From Bacteroidetes bacterium UBA6661 (GTDB taxonomy: Bacteria; Bacteroidota; Bacteroidia; AKYH767-A; OLB10), in NCBI GenBank assembly GCA_002455375.1, contig DKKR01000030.1, forward strand, positions 30,049-62,457: a DNA stretch of 32,409 nucleotides, written 5' to 3'. Made by a program: the position numbers and the translations under genes. Numbering within the stretch: the first letter of the stretch is position 1; the number at the start of each line of letters is the position of its first letter. Below the pieces are notes generated by a model, which had not been told where the DNA came from, searched no databases, and worked only from the letters and a program-made list of their open reading frames with translations. Shown here one piece after another: positions 7,154 to 15,943 of the stretch.

Positions 7154-8536
7154 ATGATGAAAAAAACGGCAGTTATTTTTTTTATATTATTCAGTCAGTT
7201 CATAACTGTTTTTGGTCAGTCGCAGGATTCTTTGATGCTTCGAAAAATTTACAATGAATCATTAGAGCACGGACAGGCTTATCATTACCTTAAAACGTTG
7301 TGTAAGCAAATCGGACACAGGCTTAGTGGTTCACCGCAAGCAGATAAAGCTGTATTATGGGCACAAAAAGCGATGACAGATTTTGGTGCAGACACGGTTT
7401 TTTTACAGGATGTCATGGTTCCGCATTGGGTAAGAGGAGAAAAAGAGAATGCTTCTATAATTTCTTCAAAAAACAATCAGTCAATTCCATTAAATGTGCT
7501 TGCTTTAGGAGGAAGTGTTGGAACAGATGGAAAAACTCTGATGGCCAACGTTGTGGAGGTAAGTTCATTAGACGAATTAGATAAACTTGGTGCTGCAAAA
7601 TGCGCTGGTAAAATAGTTTTTATTAATCAGCGGATGGATGCAACGAAAATTATGACGTTTGATGCCTATGGTCCTGCTGTTGCTATTCGTTGGGCAGGAG
7701 CTAAAAGAGCAGCACCCTTAGGAGCTGTTGCTGTAATTATTCGATCAGTAAATCCTTCATTAGATGATTTTCCACATACAGGTACTTTACATTACCCCGA
7801 TACAATTAAAAAAATTCCCGCTTGTGCAATAAGTACAAATGATGCTGAAAAATTATCAGCTATGATTAAAAGTGATCCGCAACTTAAAATTAAGTTGAAG
7901 ATGAACTGTAAACAACTTCCGGATGCACCATCTCACAATGTTATTAGTGAGATTAAAGGCACAGATGCAAATGCCGGATATCTTATTGTTGGCGGACATC
8001 TTGACTCATGGGATACAGGTGAAGGTGCGCATGATGATGGTGCTGGAGTGGTGCAAGCAATGGAAGTATTAAACCTGTTTAAAAAAGCAGGTATTAAGCC
8101 ACGACACACTATTAGGGCTGTTGCATTTATGAATGAAGAGAATGGAGGGAAAGGTGGTGAGTATTATGCAAAAAATGCACTTCAAAAAGGCGAAAAGCAT
8201 ATTGCAGCTATTGAATCTGATTGTGGAGGTTTTACTCCCAGAGGATTTTTTTTACAAGGGGATTCATTGAAAAAAGAAAAAATAAGGTCATGGAAGAATC
8301 TGTTTGAACCTTATCAGATTCACAGTTTTAATTTTGATGGCGGAGGTGCAGATATAGGACATTTAAAAAACCAGAACACCTTTTTGTTAGGTTTGTTACC
8401 TGACACACAACGCTATTTTGATATTCACCATTCGCCAAATGATGTATATGAAAACGTCAACAGACGCGAATTGCAGTTAGGAGCTGCTACAATGGCTGCT
8501 ATGATTTATTTGATTGATAAATACGGTTTGGAATAA
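7154..8536 (+). CDS. Secreted M28-family zinc metallopeptidase (carboxypeptidase Q-like)
   Basis: This 460-residue protein has a Sec signal peptide (MMKKTAVIFFILFSQFITVF, cleavage near FGQ) and a protease-associated insert at roughly residues 110-220. The M28 zinc-peptidase domain follows. Its cocatalytic zinc ligands are visible: H282 (GGHLDSWD), D294 (HDDGAG), E329 with the catalytic E328 (MNEENGG), D356 (ESDCGG) and H426 (HHSPND). Enzymes of this type remove single amino acids or split dipeptides outside the cytoplasm. The next gene starts on the last base of its stop codon (TAATG), so both are co-translated. A second ATG follows at once (7157), so the start is uncertain by one codon. Confidence 0.93.
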   Translation: MMKKTAVIFFILFSQFITVFGQSQDSLMLRKIYNESLEHGQAYHYLKTLCKQIGHRLSGSPQADKAVLWAQKAMTDFGADTVFLQDVMVPHWVRGEKENASIISSKNNQSIPLNVLALGGSVGTDGKTLMANVVEVSSLDELDKLGAAKCAGKIVFINQRMDATKIMTFDAYGPAVAIRWAGAKRAAPLGAVAVIIRSVNPSLDDFPHTGTLHYPDTIKKIPACAISTNDAEKLSAMIKSDPQLKIKLKMNCKQLPDAPSHNVISEIKGTDANAGYLIVGGHLDSWDTGEGAHDDGAGVVQAMEVLNLFKKAGIKPRHTIRAVAFMNEENGGKGGEYYAKNALQKGEKHIAAIESDCGGFTPRGFFLQGDSLKKEKIRSWKNLFEPYQIHSFNFDGGGADIGHLKNQNTFLLGLLPDTQRYFDIHHSPNDVYENVNRRELQLGAATMAAMIYLIDKYGLE

Positions 8537-9675
8537 TGTTGTTGAAAGAAACAGAACTGAAACAAAATGCAGCAGCTTATGCTGACCAGCAAAAGAATAT
8601 TTCTTCTGTAGCACCACAAATATTTTTAAACAGAAAGAAAGAGATTTTTTCTGATTATGAACTGGCAACCCGCAGGGCGGCATATTATCGTTGGAAAAGT
8701 ACAGAAAGTCTCGACAAATTACTCATCGCCTTTGAAGCCAATGCAATTAAAGCAGGAATAAAAGTTTTATGGGCTGTTGATGTCGCTCAGGCACATTTGG
8801 AACTGAATGCTGTTGTTAATAAATTTCAACAAAGTAAAATTCATATCCACACGTGCTACAACGAACTTGAAACTGAAAAATTAAATCAACCTTCATCTAT
8901 CAATACTAAGAACAAAATCAGCATTTGTGATGCAATTTTTGTTGCTGCAGAACCGGCAACAGTTGCTTGTTTCTCTGACAAAAATTTTTATGAAAGCGAT
9001 GTTAAAATTTTACTTGCATCGGTTGACAAATTGATTTCTTCTGTAAATGAACTTGAACTGCTGATGTCGCTGCAATCACTTCAAAAAAGCAATTCAGGAG
9101 AATCTTTTTCTTTAATTACGAGTGCTGGACATAACAGCCAACGGCAGGATGTTTATGTTTTGATTTTTGATAATGGAAGGAGTAAATTATTAGAAAGTCA
9201 GACAGAAAGACAAATGCTTCATTGCATTGATTGTGGAATTTGTCAGGTGGTATGTCCGGTAACAGAAAGTATTGGCATAACAGGAGGCAATGAAAATAAT
9301 TATGGCCCGCCATCATATATCAGAGCTGTTTTTGACGGAGGACAACGTGAATACGGGCACTATGCAGGATTGTGCAATATGTGTGGTAAATGCAATGTAC
9401 ACTGCCCGGTTCATATTGACTTTAAGAACTCGTTTCTACATCTGCGTCATGAGAATGTCCAGCAGAAACACCGTTCGCAAAAGGAGCGGCTTTTTTATAT
9501 GGTTTGGAGAAAAACAATGCTTAAGCGTGAGTTTATGAATTGGAAAACGGTTAATCCATTACGCTATGCCGTAGAAACACTTTTTTTGAAATCTAAAACC
9601 GGAATACGCAAACTGCCGGAGCCCGCTACAAAATCATTTAATCAGATGTGGCGTGATAAAATGGGAATGAAATAA
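8536..9675 (+). CDS. LutB-like protein with two [4Fe-4S] cluster motifs
   Basis: This 379-residue cytoplasmic protein resembles LutB, the iron-sulphur subunit of the lactate utilisation complex LutABC. Two ferredoxin-type motifs are complete: C230-x2-C233-x2-C236-x3-C240-P and C280-x2-C283-x2-C286-x3-C290-P. The N-terminal 200 residues should be the LUD domain (RRAAYYRWKSTESLDKLL is LutB-like), but the expected glycine-rich, metabolite-binding blocks are not evident, and the protein is shorter than usual LutB (about 460-480 residues). No lutA or lutC is next to it. It is coupled to the M28 peptidase gene and converges on trhO with one base between stops. Redox role likely; substrate unknown. 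Confidence 0.8.
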   Translation: MLLKETELKQNAAAYADQQKNISSVAPQIFLNRKKEIFSDYELATRRAAYYRWKSTESLDKLLIAFEANAIKAGIKVLWAVDVAQAHLELNAVVNKFQQSKIHIHTCYNELETEKLNQPSSINTKNKISICDAIFVAAEPATVACFSDKNFYESDVKILLASVDKLISSVNELELLMSLQSLQKSNSGESFSLITSAGHNSQRQDVYVLIFDNGRSKLLESQTERQMLHCIDCGICQVVCPVTESIGITGGNENNYGPPSYIRAVFDGGQREYGHYAGLCNMCGKCNVHCPVHIDFKNSFLHLRHENVQQKHRSQKERLFYMVWRKTMLKREFMNWKTVNPLRYAVETLFLKSKTGIRKLPEPATKSFNQMWRDKMGMK

Positions 9676-9676
9676 T

Positions 9677-10714
9677 TTATTTCAGAATTTTTTTCAAATC
9701 AGGTCTTAGCCTGCTTTTGTAAACAGCATGTGCATGTTTTTTAGCACGTCCTTTACGAAGTCGTATTTGTTCTTCTTCAGGTAGGTTAATAATAGCTTTA
9801 CATTCAGGAGTACAACAGCCTTCATAAGTTGTTTTACATGAGTCGCACTGAATAAATAACAAGTGGCAATCATCATTGGCACAGTTAACATGTGTATCGC
9901 ATTTGGCACCACATTGATGGCATGTGCTAACAATATCATCACTTATTCTCTCGCCCATTCTTTCATCAAACACAAAATTCTTTCCCAGAAATTTATTTTC
10001 TAAATGTTCAGCATTTACTTCTCTTGCATATTGAATGATGCCACCATAAAGTTGATTTACATCCTTGTAACCATGATGCTTAAAATAAGCACTTGCCTTT
10101 TCACAACGAATGCCGCCAGTGCAGTACAATAAAATTTTATTGTCTTTATTAGTCTTGGTCATTTCAATTGCTTGTGGCAGCGCATCACGAAATGTATCAG
10201 CATCAGGCTTTAAAGCATCTTTAAAAAAGCCCACTTCACTTTCGTAGTGATTTCGCATATCAATAACAATGGTTCCTGACTGTTGCATAGCCTCATTAAA
10301 CTCTTTTGCAGAGAGATGATTACCCACATTGGTAACATCAAATGTATTGTCGTTTAAACCATCAGCAACTATTTTTGATTTTATGCGAACGATAAGTTTG
10401 TAGAACGACTTGCCATTATCTTCAATGGCAATTTTGAGTGGCATACTTTTAAGCAAAGGTTGTTTTTCAAGATAATTTTTAAAAACATCCCAATTATGTT
10501 CAGGAACGCTGATTTGTGCATTAATCCCTTCTGTTGCAACATACACTCTTCCGAATATGTTTAGTGCTTCGAAGTCAATATAAAGATGATTTCTGAAATC
10601 TTCAACATCCTCAATTTTAAAATACCTGTAGAAAGAAACAGTTTTTCTATTGAATTTTTCTTCGGCAAGACGTTGTTTGAGGAGTTGCTTACTTACAAGG
10701 TTTCGTAATTGCAT
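9677..10714 (-). CDS. trhO: tRNA uridine(34) hydroxylase TrhO (rhodanese-domain)
   Basis: This 345-residue protein has the three-part layout of the YceA/TrhO family. An N-terminal acylphosphatase-like part (YRYFKIEDVEDFRNHLY) is followed by a rhodanese domain whose active-site loop is YC198TGGIRC204EKASAYF, and by a Cys-rich C-terminal part with CHQCGAKC and CDSCKTTYEGCC that probably binds zinc. TrhO catalyses oxygen-dependent formation of 5-hydroxyuridine at the wobble position of tRNA. It is the last gene of the rimP-nusA-infB transcription unit here, 35 bases after the small membrane gene. Its stop lies one base from that of the LutB-like gene with no visible terminator between. Confidence 0.93.
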   Translation of the reverse strand: MQLRNLVSKQLLKQRLAEEKFNRKTVSFYRYFKIEDVEDFRNHLYIDFEALNIFGRVYVATEGINAQISVPEHNWDVFKNYLEKQPLLKSMPLKIAIEDNGKSFYKLIVRIKSKIVADGLNDNTFDVTNVGNHLSAKEFNEAMQQSGTIVIDMRNHYESEVGFFKDALKPDADTFRDALPQAIEMTKTNKDNKILLYCTGGIRCEKASAYFKHHGYKDVNQLYGGIIQYAREVNAEHLENKFLGKNFVFDERMGERISDDIVSTCHQCGAKCDTHVNCANDDCHLLFIQCDSCKTTYEGCCTPECKAIINLPEEEQIRLRKGRAKKHAHAVYKSRLRPDLKKILK

Positions 10715-10749
10715 GTTACGCGTTGTAATTAAACAGTTAGATATAATAA

Positions 10750-10989
10750 TTAAACTTCTTTAGTTTCTTTTTTCTTGATTTTATTGTAAAAAAAATAAAA
10801 GCCAACACCAACCATAACATAGGGAACAGCCATTAAATAAAGTATTCCTTTATTTAGGCCTTTACCGGCTTTGTATCCTTGTTCAACACTGCTTTCTGCC
10901 CCGGCCCTGCAAACACTGCATTGTGCATTTACATTTTGAAAAGTAAGTGCAGACAAGAATATAATTAATAAAATTAAAATCCGTTTCAT
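10750..10989 (-). CDS. Small membrane protein coupled to infB
   Basis: This 79-residue protein has an N-terminal signal-like helix (residues 3-22, ending VNAQ), a segment CSVCRAGAESSVEQGYKAGK with a C-x2-C pair, one further membrane helix (about 49-68) and a Lys-rich tail. Its ATG comes one base after the infB stop, which implies translational coupling. I recognise no named family. The CxxC facing the periplasm could bind metal or haem or be redox-active, but nothing proves this. Coding status is supported by the signal peptide, the tight spacing and the second helix. Confidence 0.8.
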   Translation of the reverse strand: MKRILILLIIFLSALTFQNVNAQCSVCRAGAESSVEQGYKAGKGLNKGILYLMAVPYVMVGVGFYFFYNKIKKKETKEV

Positions 10990-10990
10990 A

Positions 10991-13900
10991 TTATACGGTT
11001 AATGTTCGTTTAACGGCAACCTGCTCATAGCCTTCAATTATGTCGCCTACTTTAATATCGTTGTAGCCTTCTATATTCAAACCACACTCAAATCCTGCAG
11101 AAACTTCTTTTACATCATCTTTAAAACGCTTGAGTGATGCAAGTTTGCCGGTATATGCTACAATACCATCACGAATAACCCTGATGGCAGTATTTCTTGT
11201 CATTTTTCCATCAAGTACCATACAGCCTGCAATAGTTCCAACCTTTGGTATTTTAAATGTTTCACGCACTTCAATATTGCAGACAATCTTTTCTTCAAAC
11301 TCAGGCGCAAGCATTCCTTCCATAGCCGTTTTAATTTCATTGATAGCGTCATAGATAATGCTGTAGAGCCTTATTTCAATCTCTTCTTTTTCTGCAAGTC
11401 TGCGTGCATTTACTGAAGGTCGTACCTGGAAGCCAACAATGATGGCGTTTGATGCTGATGCCAAGAGAACATCAGATTCTGTAATGGCACCAACTGATTT
11501 GTGAATGACATTAACCTGCACTTCTGCTGTTGAAAGTTTAAGTAATGAATCGGCAAGCGCTTCAATAGAACCATCCACATCACCTTTTACTATTACATTA
11601 AGTTCTTTAAAGTTTCCTATTGCCAAACGTCTTCCTATTTCATCAAGTGTTATATGCTTATGTGTACGAATACCTTGTTCGCGCTGCAACTGCAATCGTT
11701 TGTTGGCAATTTCTCTGGCTTCTCTTTCATCGTCCATCACATTAAACTGATCACCGGCTTGTGGCGCACCATTAAGACCAAGAATCAAAACCGGTGTTGC
11801 AGGTCCTGCATGGATTCTTTTATTTCCACGCTCGTTGAACATCGCTTTTACGCGGCCACTGTAGCATCCAGCAAGTACTACATCACCAGTTTTCAATGAA
11901 CCGGATTGAACCAACACGGTTGCAATGTATCCTCGTCCTTTATCTAATGATGATTCTACTACTGTGCCAATTGCATTTTTATTTGGGTTGGCTTTTAGAT
12001 CGAGCAACTCAGCTTCTAGCAAAACTTTTTCAAGTAACAGGTCAACATTCAGTCCTTGTTTAGCACTAATTTCCTGTACCTGGAATTTACCTCCCCAATC
12101 TTCAACCAATATATTCATTTTAGAAAGCTGCTCCTTAATTTTTTCAGGATTAGCTCCCGGCTTATCAATTTTATTTATTGCAAAAACAATTGGAACGCCT
12201 GCAGCCTGTGCATGGTTTATTGCCTCAATAGTTTGCGGCATTACGCTGTCATCTGCTGCAATTACAATTATGGCAACATCGGTAATTTTTGCACCACGGG
12301 CACGCATAGCTGTAAATGCTTCGTGTCCCGGTGTATCAAGAAAAGCTATTTTCTTGCCATTGTCAAGTTGTACTTCGTAGGCTCCTATGTGCTGCGTTAT
12401 TCCACCTGCTTCGCCTGAAATAACATTTGTTTTTCTGATGTAATCTAATAAAGAAGTCTTTCCGTGATCTACGTGACCCATTACTGTTACAATTGGTGCA
12501 CGTGGCTTCAGGTCTTCGGGTTTGTCTTCAACGTCTTTAATAGCTTCCTGTACTTCTACTGAAACGAATTCAACAGTTGCACCAAACTCTTCGGCCACAA
12601 CACTTAGTGTTTCTGCATCAAGGCGCTGGTTGATGGACACAACCATACCCAGACTCATACAGGTTGATATAATCTGATTAATAGGTACACCAAGCAACTT
12701 CGACAATTCGCTGGCCGTTACAAACTCAGTTACCTTAATTACTTTCTTTTCGTTACTTTCCTGCTCAAGTTGTGATTGTAATTCTTCCTGAACTTGTTCG
12801 CGTTTAAGTTTTTTAAGTTTAGATGACTTGGATTTTCCTCCACCACTCAGTCGTGCTAAAGTGGCTTTAATCTGATCCTGAATTTCTTTATCAGTAACTT
12901 CAGGTTTAGCTTCTGCCGGTTTATTCCGGAAATCATTTCTGCGTTTAAAATCACCATGTCCTCCACCGGGTCTCTGCCCTCCTGCTGTACGTGGTGCACC
13001 ACCCTGATGTGGTTGATTGCCAGCCTTTCCAATGTCAACCTTCTTATCTTTTCTTTTTCTCTTTTTCTTTCTGTCATCTTCTGATGAAGTGGCAACGGGC
13101 TTTTTTTTAGGCGGATCAACGGGTAAGTTTATCTTTCCTAAAATAGTTGGACCTGTCAATTTTTCACGATCCGTTCTGAATAATTCAGGAGGAGTTGTAT
13201 CATCTGTTTTTTGTTCTGTTTCAACAGTAACAGTTTTGTCAGTTTCGGCAGTAACCGGGGTTGCCTCAGTGACTACCTCAGGCTGTGCCTCAACAACAGC
13301 AACAGGTTCCTCCTTCGTTGTTACAGCAGCTACTTCTTCAATTTGTTTTACTTCTTCGTCTTCTTTTTTCTTTGTGGGTTTCTTTTTCTTTGGCTCTTCC
13401 TCTTTTACTTCAACTTCTGCCTTTTTCTTTGCTGTAGTTTTCTTTGGTTCTTCGGCAGCTATTTCTTCTTTCTTAGTTGTTTTTTTCTTTTTCTTGTCTG
13501 TACTTTCAAGATCTATCTTACCCTGAATTTTAGGACCTTCAAGCTTGCTTGCTTTTGCTTTAACAACTTCCGGCTCTTTTGTTTTTTCTTTAGCTGCAAC
13601 CGGTTTTTCAACTTCGGCTACAGGTGCAGGTTCTTCTGCTTTTACAGCTTTTGCTTTAGTTGTTTTCTCTTTGGTTTCTTTTGCTTTAGCAGTAGCTTGT
13701 TTTTCTGTTGCCTGTTGCTTTATGCTAAGTAGTTTATCAGCCAATTCATCATCGGTTTCTGACTCAGATACTGATTTGCCTGAATCATCTTTTACTTCAA
13801 TGATGGTGTTTTCGCGTTTTTGTTTTTCGCGTGTAATCTCATTGGCTTCCTGACGCGCATGCATATCAGGTGCAAACTCTTTCGTCAGCAGAGAAAAAGC

Positions 13901-14038
13901 ATCAGCACTGATTTTGGTGTTAGGGTTCTTTTCCACTTGAATTCCATTTTTATTCAGAAATTCAATAATGTGGTCAATACCCACACCCAAATCTTTGGTA
14001 GCTTTACTTAAGCGTACGTCTTTTTTCTCGTCTGACAT
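10991..14038 (-). CDS. infB: Translation initiation factor IF-2
   Basis: This 1015-residue GTPase places fMet-tRNA on the 30S subunit and promotes subunit joining. An IF2 N-terminal subdomain (RLSKATKDLGVGIDHIIEFL) is followed by about 350 residues of Lys/Glu/Thr/Pro-rich linker with repeated KKK blocks. A second IF2_N segment (SELSKLLGVPINQIIS) precedes the G domain, which carries G1 GHVDHGKT at 521-528, G3 DTPGHE, G4 NKID and G5 SAK. Domains II-IV follow to the end. The long charged linker explains the large size, which is common in this phylum, and the spurious long frames on the other strand. It sits after nusA (63-base gap) in the classical operon. Confidence 0.98.
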   Translation of the reverse strand: MSDEKKDVRLSKATKDLGVGIDHIIEFLNKNGIQVEKNPNTKISADAFSLLTKEFAPDMHARQEANEITREKQKRENTIIEVKDDSGKSVSESETDDELADKLLSIKQQATEKQATAKAKETKEKTTKAKAVKAEEPAPVAEVEKPVAAKEKTKEPEVVKAKASKLEGPKIQGKIDLESTDKKKKKTTKKEEIAAEEPKKTTAKKKAEVEVKEEEPKKKKPTKKKEDEEVKQIEEVAAVTTKEEPVAVVEAQPEVVTEATPVTAETDKTVTVETEQKTDDTTPPELFRTDREKLTGPTILGKINLPVDPPKKKPVATSSEDDRKKKRKRKDKKVDIGKAGNQPHQGGAPRTAGGQRPGGGHGDFKRRNDFRNKPAEAKPEVTDKEIQDQIKATLARLSGGGKSKSSKLKKLKREQVQEELQSQLEQESNEKKVIKVTEFVTASELSKLLGVPINQIISTCMSLGMVVSINQRLDAETLSVVAEEFGATVEFVSVEVQEAIKDVEDKPEDLKPRAPIVTVMGHVDHGKTSLLDYIRKTNVISGEAGGITQHIGAYEVQLDNGKKIAFLDTPGHEAFTAMRARGAKITDVAIIVIAADDSVMPQTIEAINHAQAAGVPIVFAINKIDKPGANPEKIKEQLSKMNILVEDWGGKFQVQEISAKQGLNVDLLLEKVLLEAELLDLKANPNKNAIGTVVESSLDKGRGYIATVLVQSGSLKTGDVVLAGCYSGRVKAMFNERGNKRIHAGPATPVLILGLNGAPQAGDQFNVMDDEREAREIANKRLQLQREQGIRTHKHITLDEIGRRLAIGNFKELNVIVKGDVDGSIEALADSLLKLSTAEVQVNVIHKSVGAITESDVLLASASNAIIVGFQVRPSVNARRLAEKEEIEIRLYSIIYDAINEIKTAMEGMLAPEFEEKIVCNIEVRETFKIPKVGTIAGCMVLDGKMTRNTAIRVIRDGIVAYTGKLASLKRFKDDVKEVSAGFECGLNIEGYNDIKVGDIIEGYEQVAVKRTLTV

Positions 14039-14101
14039 TAAACAGTCTATGTTTTTATCTTAAAAATTAATTACAGCATGAATATTGGCTGCAAATTTAG
14101 C

Positions 14102-15340
14102 TTATTCAAACTCTTCATTCAGAATTCTTACAACTTCGCGAATAGTTTCTTCTTCAAGGTCGGTGCGTTTTACCAAATCATCAATGGATATAGCAAGCAC
14201 ATCTTTAGCTGAGTCGCAACCAATTTTCTTGAACTCTTCAATAATCCATGGTTCAATTTCATCAGTAAACTCATCCAAATCAACGTCTTCATCGTCTTCA
14301 ACATCAGAATCACGGTAAACATCAATTTCAAATCCGGTAAGTTTACCGGCCAACTTAATATTATTACCACCTTTGCCTATGGCTAATGAAACCTGATCGG
14401 GTTTCATATAAACAGCAGCTTTTTTGGTGTCATCATCAAGCTTTATTTCAGAAATTTTTGCCGGGCTTAATGCACGCTGAATGTAAAGTGATAAATTGTT
14501 TGTGTAATTTATTACATCTATATTTTCATTGCGTAGTTCACGAACAATACCATGAATTCGCGAACCTTTCATACCTACACATGCGCCAACAGGATCAATT
14601 CTGTCATCATACGATTCAACAGCAACCTTGGCGCGCTCACCCGGCTCACGAACAATATTTTTTATTGTAATTAAGCCATCAAACACTTCGGGTACTTCAA
14701 GCTCAAACAAACGCTCGAGGAATACCGGTGCTGTGCGCGATAAAATAATTTTTGGGCTTCCACCCTGCATTTCTACCCGAAGAACTACTGCTCGCACAGT
14801 ATCTCCTTTTTTAAAGAAGTCGGCAGGAATCTGTTCGCTTTTAGGTAGTGACAATTCATTACCTTCATCATCCATTACCATGATTTCTTTTTTCCAAACC
14901 TGATAAACTTCACCGGTAACAATTTCTCCTACGCGATCTTTATATTTCTGATAGATGGATTCTTTTTCAAGCTCCATAATACGGGCAACTAAATTCTGAC
15001 GTGCAGCAAGCACAGCTCTGCGACCAAAGTCATCAAGAAGAATCTGTTCGGTAACATCTTCGCCAACTTCAAAGTCCGATTCAATTTTTAATGCATCGCT
15101 CAAAGCTATTTGGGTGTTGTCATCTTCAACCATACCATCTTCTACTATGGTTCGGTTTCTGTACATTTCCACATCACCTTTATCGGTATTGATTACAACA
15201 TCAACATTGTTGTCTTCGCCATATTTTTTTCTAACCATAGCACGGAATACGTCTTCCATGATACTCATTAATGTGGCACGATCAATGTTTTTAGAGTCTT
15301 TAAACTCACTGAATGATTCTATAAGGACGGCATGATCCAT
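14102..15340 (-). CDS. nusA: Transcription termination/antitermination factor NusA
   Basis: This 412-residue protein has the NusA order: an N-terminal RNA-polymerase-binding domain, an S1 domain (GEIVTGEVYQVWKKEIMV), then two KH domains (DPVGACVGMKGSRIHGIVRE and ISLAIGKGGNNIKLA-like segment near residues 315-330). A very acidic tail follows (DSDVEDDEDVDLDEF) and then a single helix-hairpin-like end that is not a full set of the enterobacterial acidic repeats. NusA controls pausing, termination and antitermination. It lies 12 bases after rimP and before infB, the conserved operon order. All domains look intact. Confidence 0.97.
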   Translation of the reverse strand: MDHAVLIESFSEFKDSKNIDRATLMSIMEDVFRAMVRKKYGEDNNVDVVINTDKGDVEMYRNRTIVEDGMVEDDNTQIALSDALKIESDFEVGEDVTEQILLDDFGRRAVLAARQNLVARIMELEKESIYQKYKDRVGEIVTGEVYQVWKKEIMVMDDEGNELSLPKSEQIPADFFKKGDTVRAVVLRVEMQGGSPKIILSRTAPVFLERLFELEVPEVFDGLITIKNIVREPGERAKVAVESYDDRIDPVGACVGMKGSRIHGIVRELRNENIDVINYTNNLSLYIQRALSPAKISEIKLDDDTKKAAVYMKPDQVSLAIGKGGNNIKLAGKLTGFEIDVYRDSDVEDDEDVDLDEFTDEIEPWIIEEFKKIGCDSAKDVLAISIDDLVKRTDLEEETIREVVRILNEEFE

Positions 15341-15352
15341 TGTATTGATTTA

Positions 15353-15808
15353 TTATTTAAATTCTAATTTAGTTTCTTTAATATTTTGCATCGGCATAGT
15401 AGTTGTAATTTGCTTTTCAACCTTTTTACCGGCTATTTTTTCTTTAATTGTTTCCAGCAATTGCAATTCTTGTTCATTGACATCAACAAGAATTCCTGCA
15501 TGTTGCTTACCATCTTTAAGTAAGATTTTTACCGGACGGCCTATTCGTCTTTTATATTGACCAAGAACTTTAAAAGGTTGATCCATTCCCGGTGAACCTA
15601 CTTCAAACTCTTTATTCTCAAACACACCTGACGATTCCATCTCCTTGTATAGATAACGATTGAGTGATACACATTCATCAATAGTAATACCTGCCGGCTT
15701 ATCAACCAAAACAGTTATTTTTCCGGGAGTAACTTTTATATCCACCAGAAACAGGTCTTTGTCAGCAAGATAGACCTTAATTAATTCATGTATTTGTTCT
15801 GCAATCAT
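15353..15808 (-). CDS. rimP: Ribosome maturation factor RimP
   Basis: About 151 residues from the ATG at 15808-15806 (MIAEQIHELIKVYLADKDLF), the normal RimP beginning. The frame is open a further 20 codons, but that part lies across a terminator-like hairpin and is probably leader. Blocks such as KITVLVDKPAGITIDECVSLNRYL, VGSPGMDQPF and RRIGRPVKILLKDG (given here in part) are those of the RimP N-terminal and Sm-like C-terminal domains. RimP helps assemble the 30S subunit. It is the first gene of the rimP-nusA-infB unit. Confidence 0.93.
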   Translation of the reverse strand: MIAEQIHELIKVYLADKDLFLVDIKVTPGKITVLVDKPAGITIDECVSLNRYLYKEMESSGVFENKEFEVGSPGMDQPFKVLGQYKRRIGRPVKILLKDGKQHAGILVDVNEQELQLLETIKEKIAGKKVEKQITTTMPMQNIKETKLEFK

Positions 15809-15825
15809 CTTAAACGGGTAATGAA

Positions 15826-15849
15826 TAAAAAAGGGGACATTGTCCCCTT
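15826..15849 (-). terminator. Terminator-like hairpin (possible attenuator) in the rimP leader
   Basis: On the minus strand AAGGGGACA, one central base, TGTCCCCTT form a perfect inverted repeat (15849-15831), followed directly by more T residues to give a run of six. A practical hairpin is GGGGAC with a 3-base loop. It lies only 18-40 bases before the chosen rimP start and after a likely promoter, and no minus-strand gene lies between it and that promoter. So it would act on the rimP transcript itself rather than end an upstream gene. Confidence 0.6.
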
Positions 15850-15867
15850 CACTTACCAAATACGCCA

Positions 15868-15875
15868 CAAAAGTA
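15868..15875 (-). promoter_or_regulatory. Candidate -7 box of the rimP-nusA-infB operon
   Basis: TACTTTTG on the minus strand fits TAnnTTTG. No clear TTG is seen at the -33 spacing. The start of transcription would be near 15861, so the hairpin at 15849-15831 would begin about 12 bases into the RNA. Confidence 0.4.
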
Positions 15876-15943
15876 TAAAAAATAACTAAACTTGAAATGA
15901 AAAGTATATTTTTACCATTGATTATACCTTAAACAAAAATACT

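Noticed and set aside
11925..12418. Plus-strand frames of 120-151 codons opposite the infB G domain
   Set aside because: Shadows of a highly conserved real gene; no start context or family.
13017..13853. Long overlapping plus-strand frames opposite the start of infB
   Set aside because: They mirror the Lys/Glu/Ala-rich linker of IF-2 and read as low-complexity Phe/Ser/Cys runs.
15809..15868. 20-codon N-terminal extension of RimP
   Set aside because: It spans a terminator-like hairpin and has no match to the normal RimP beginning.
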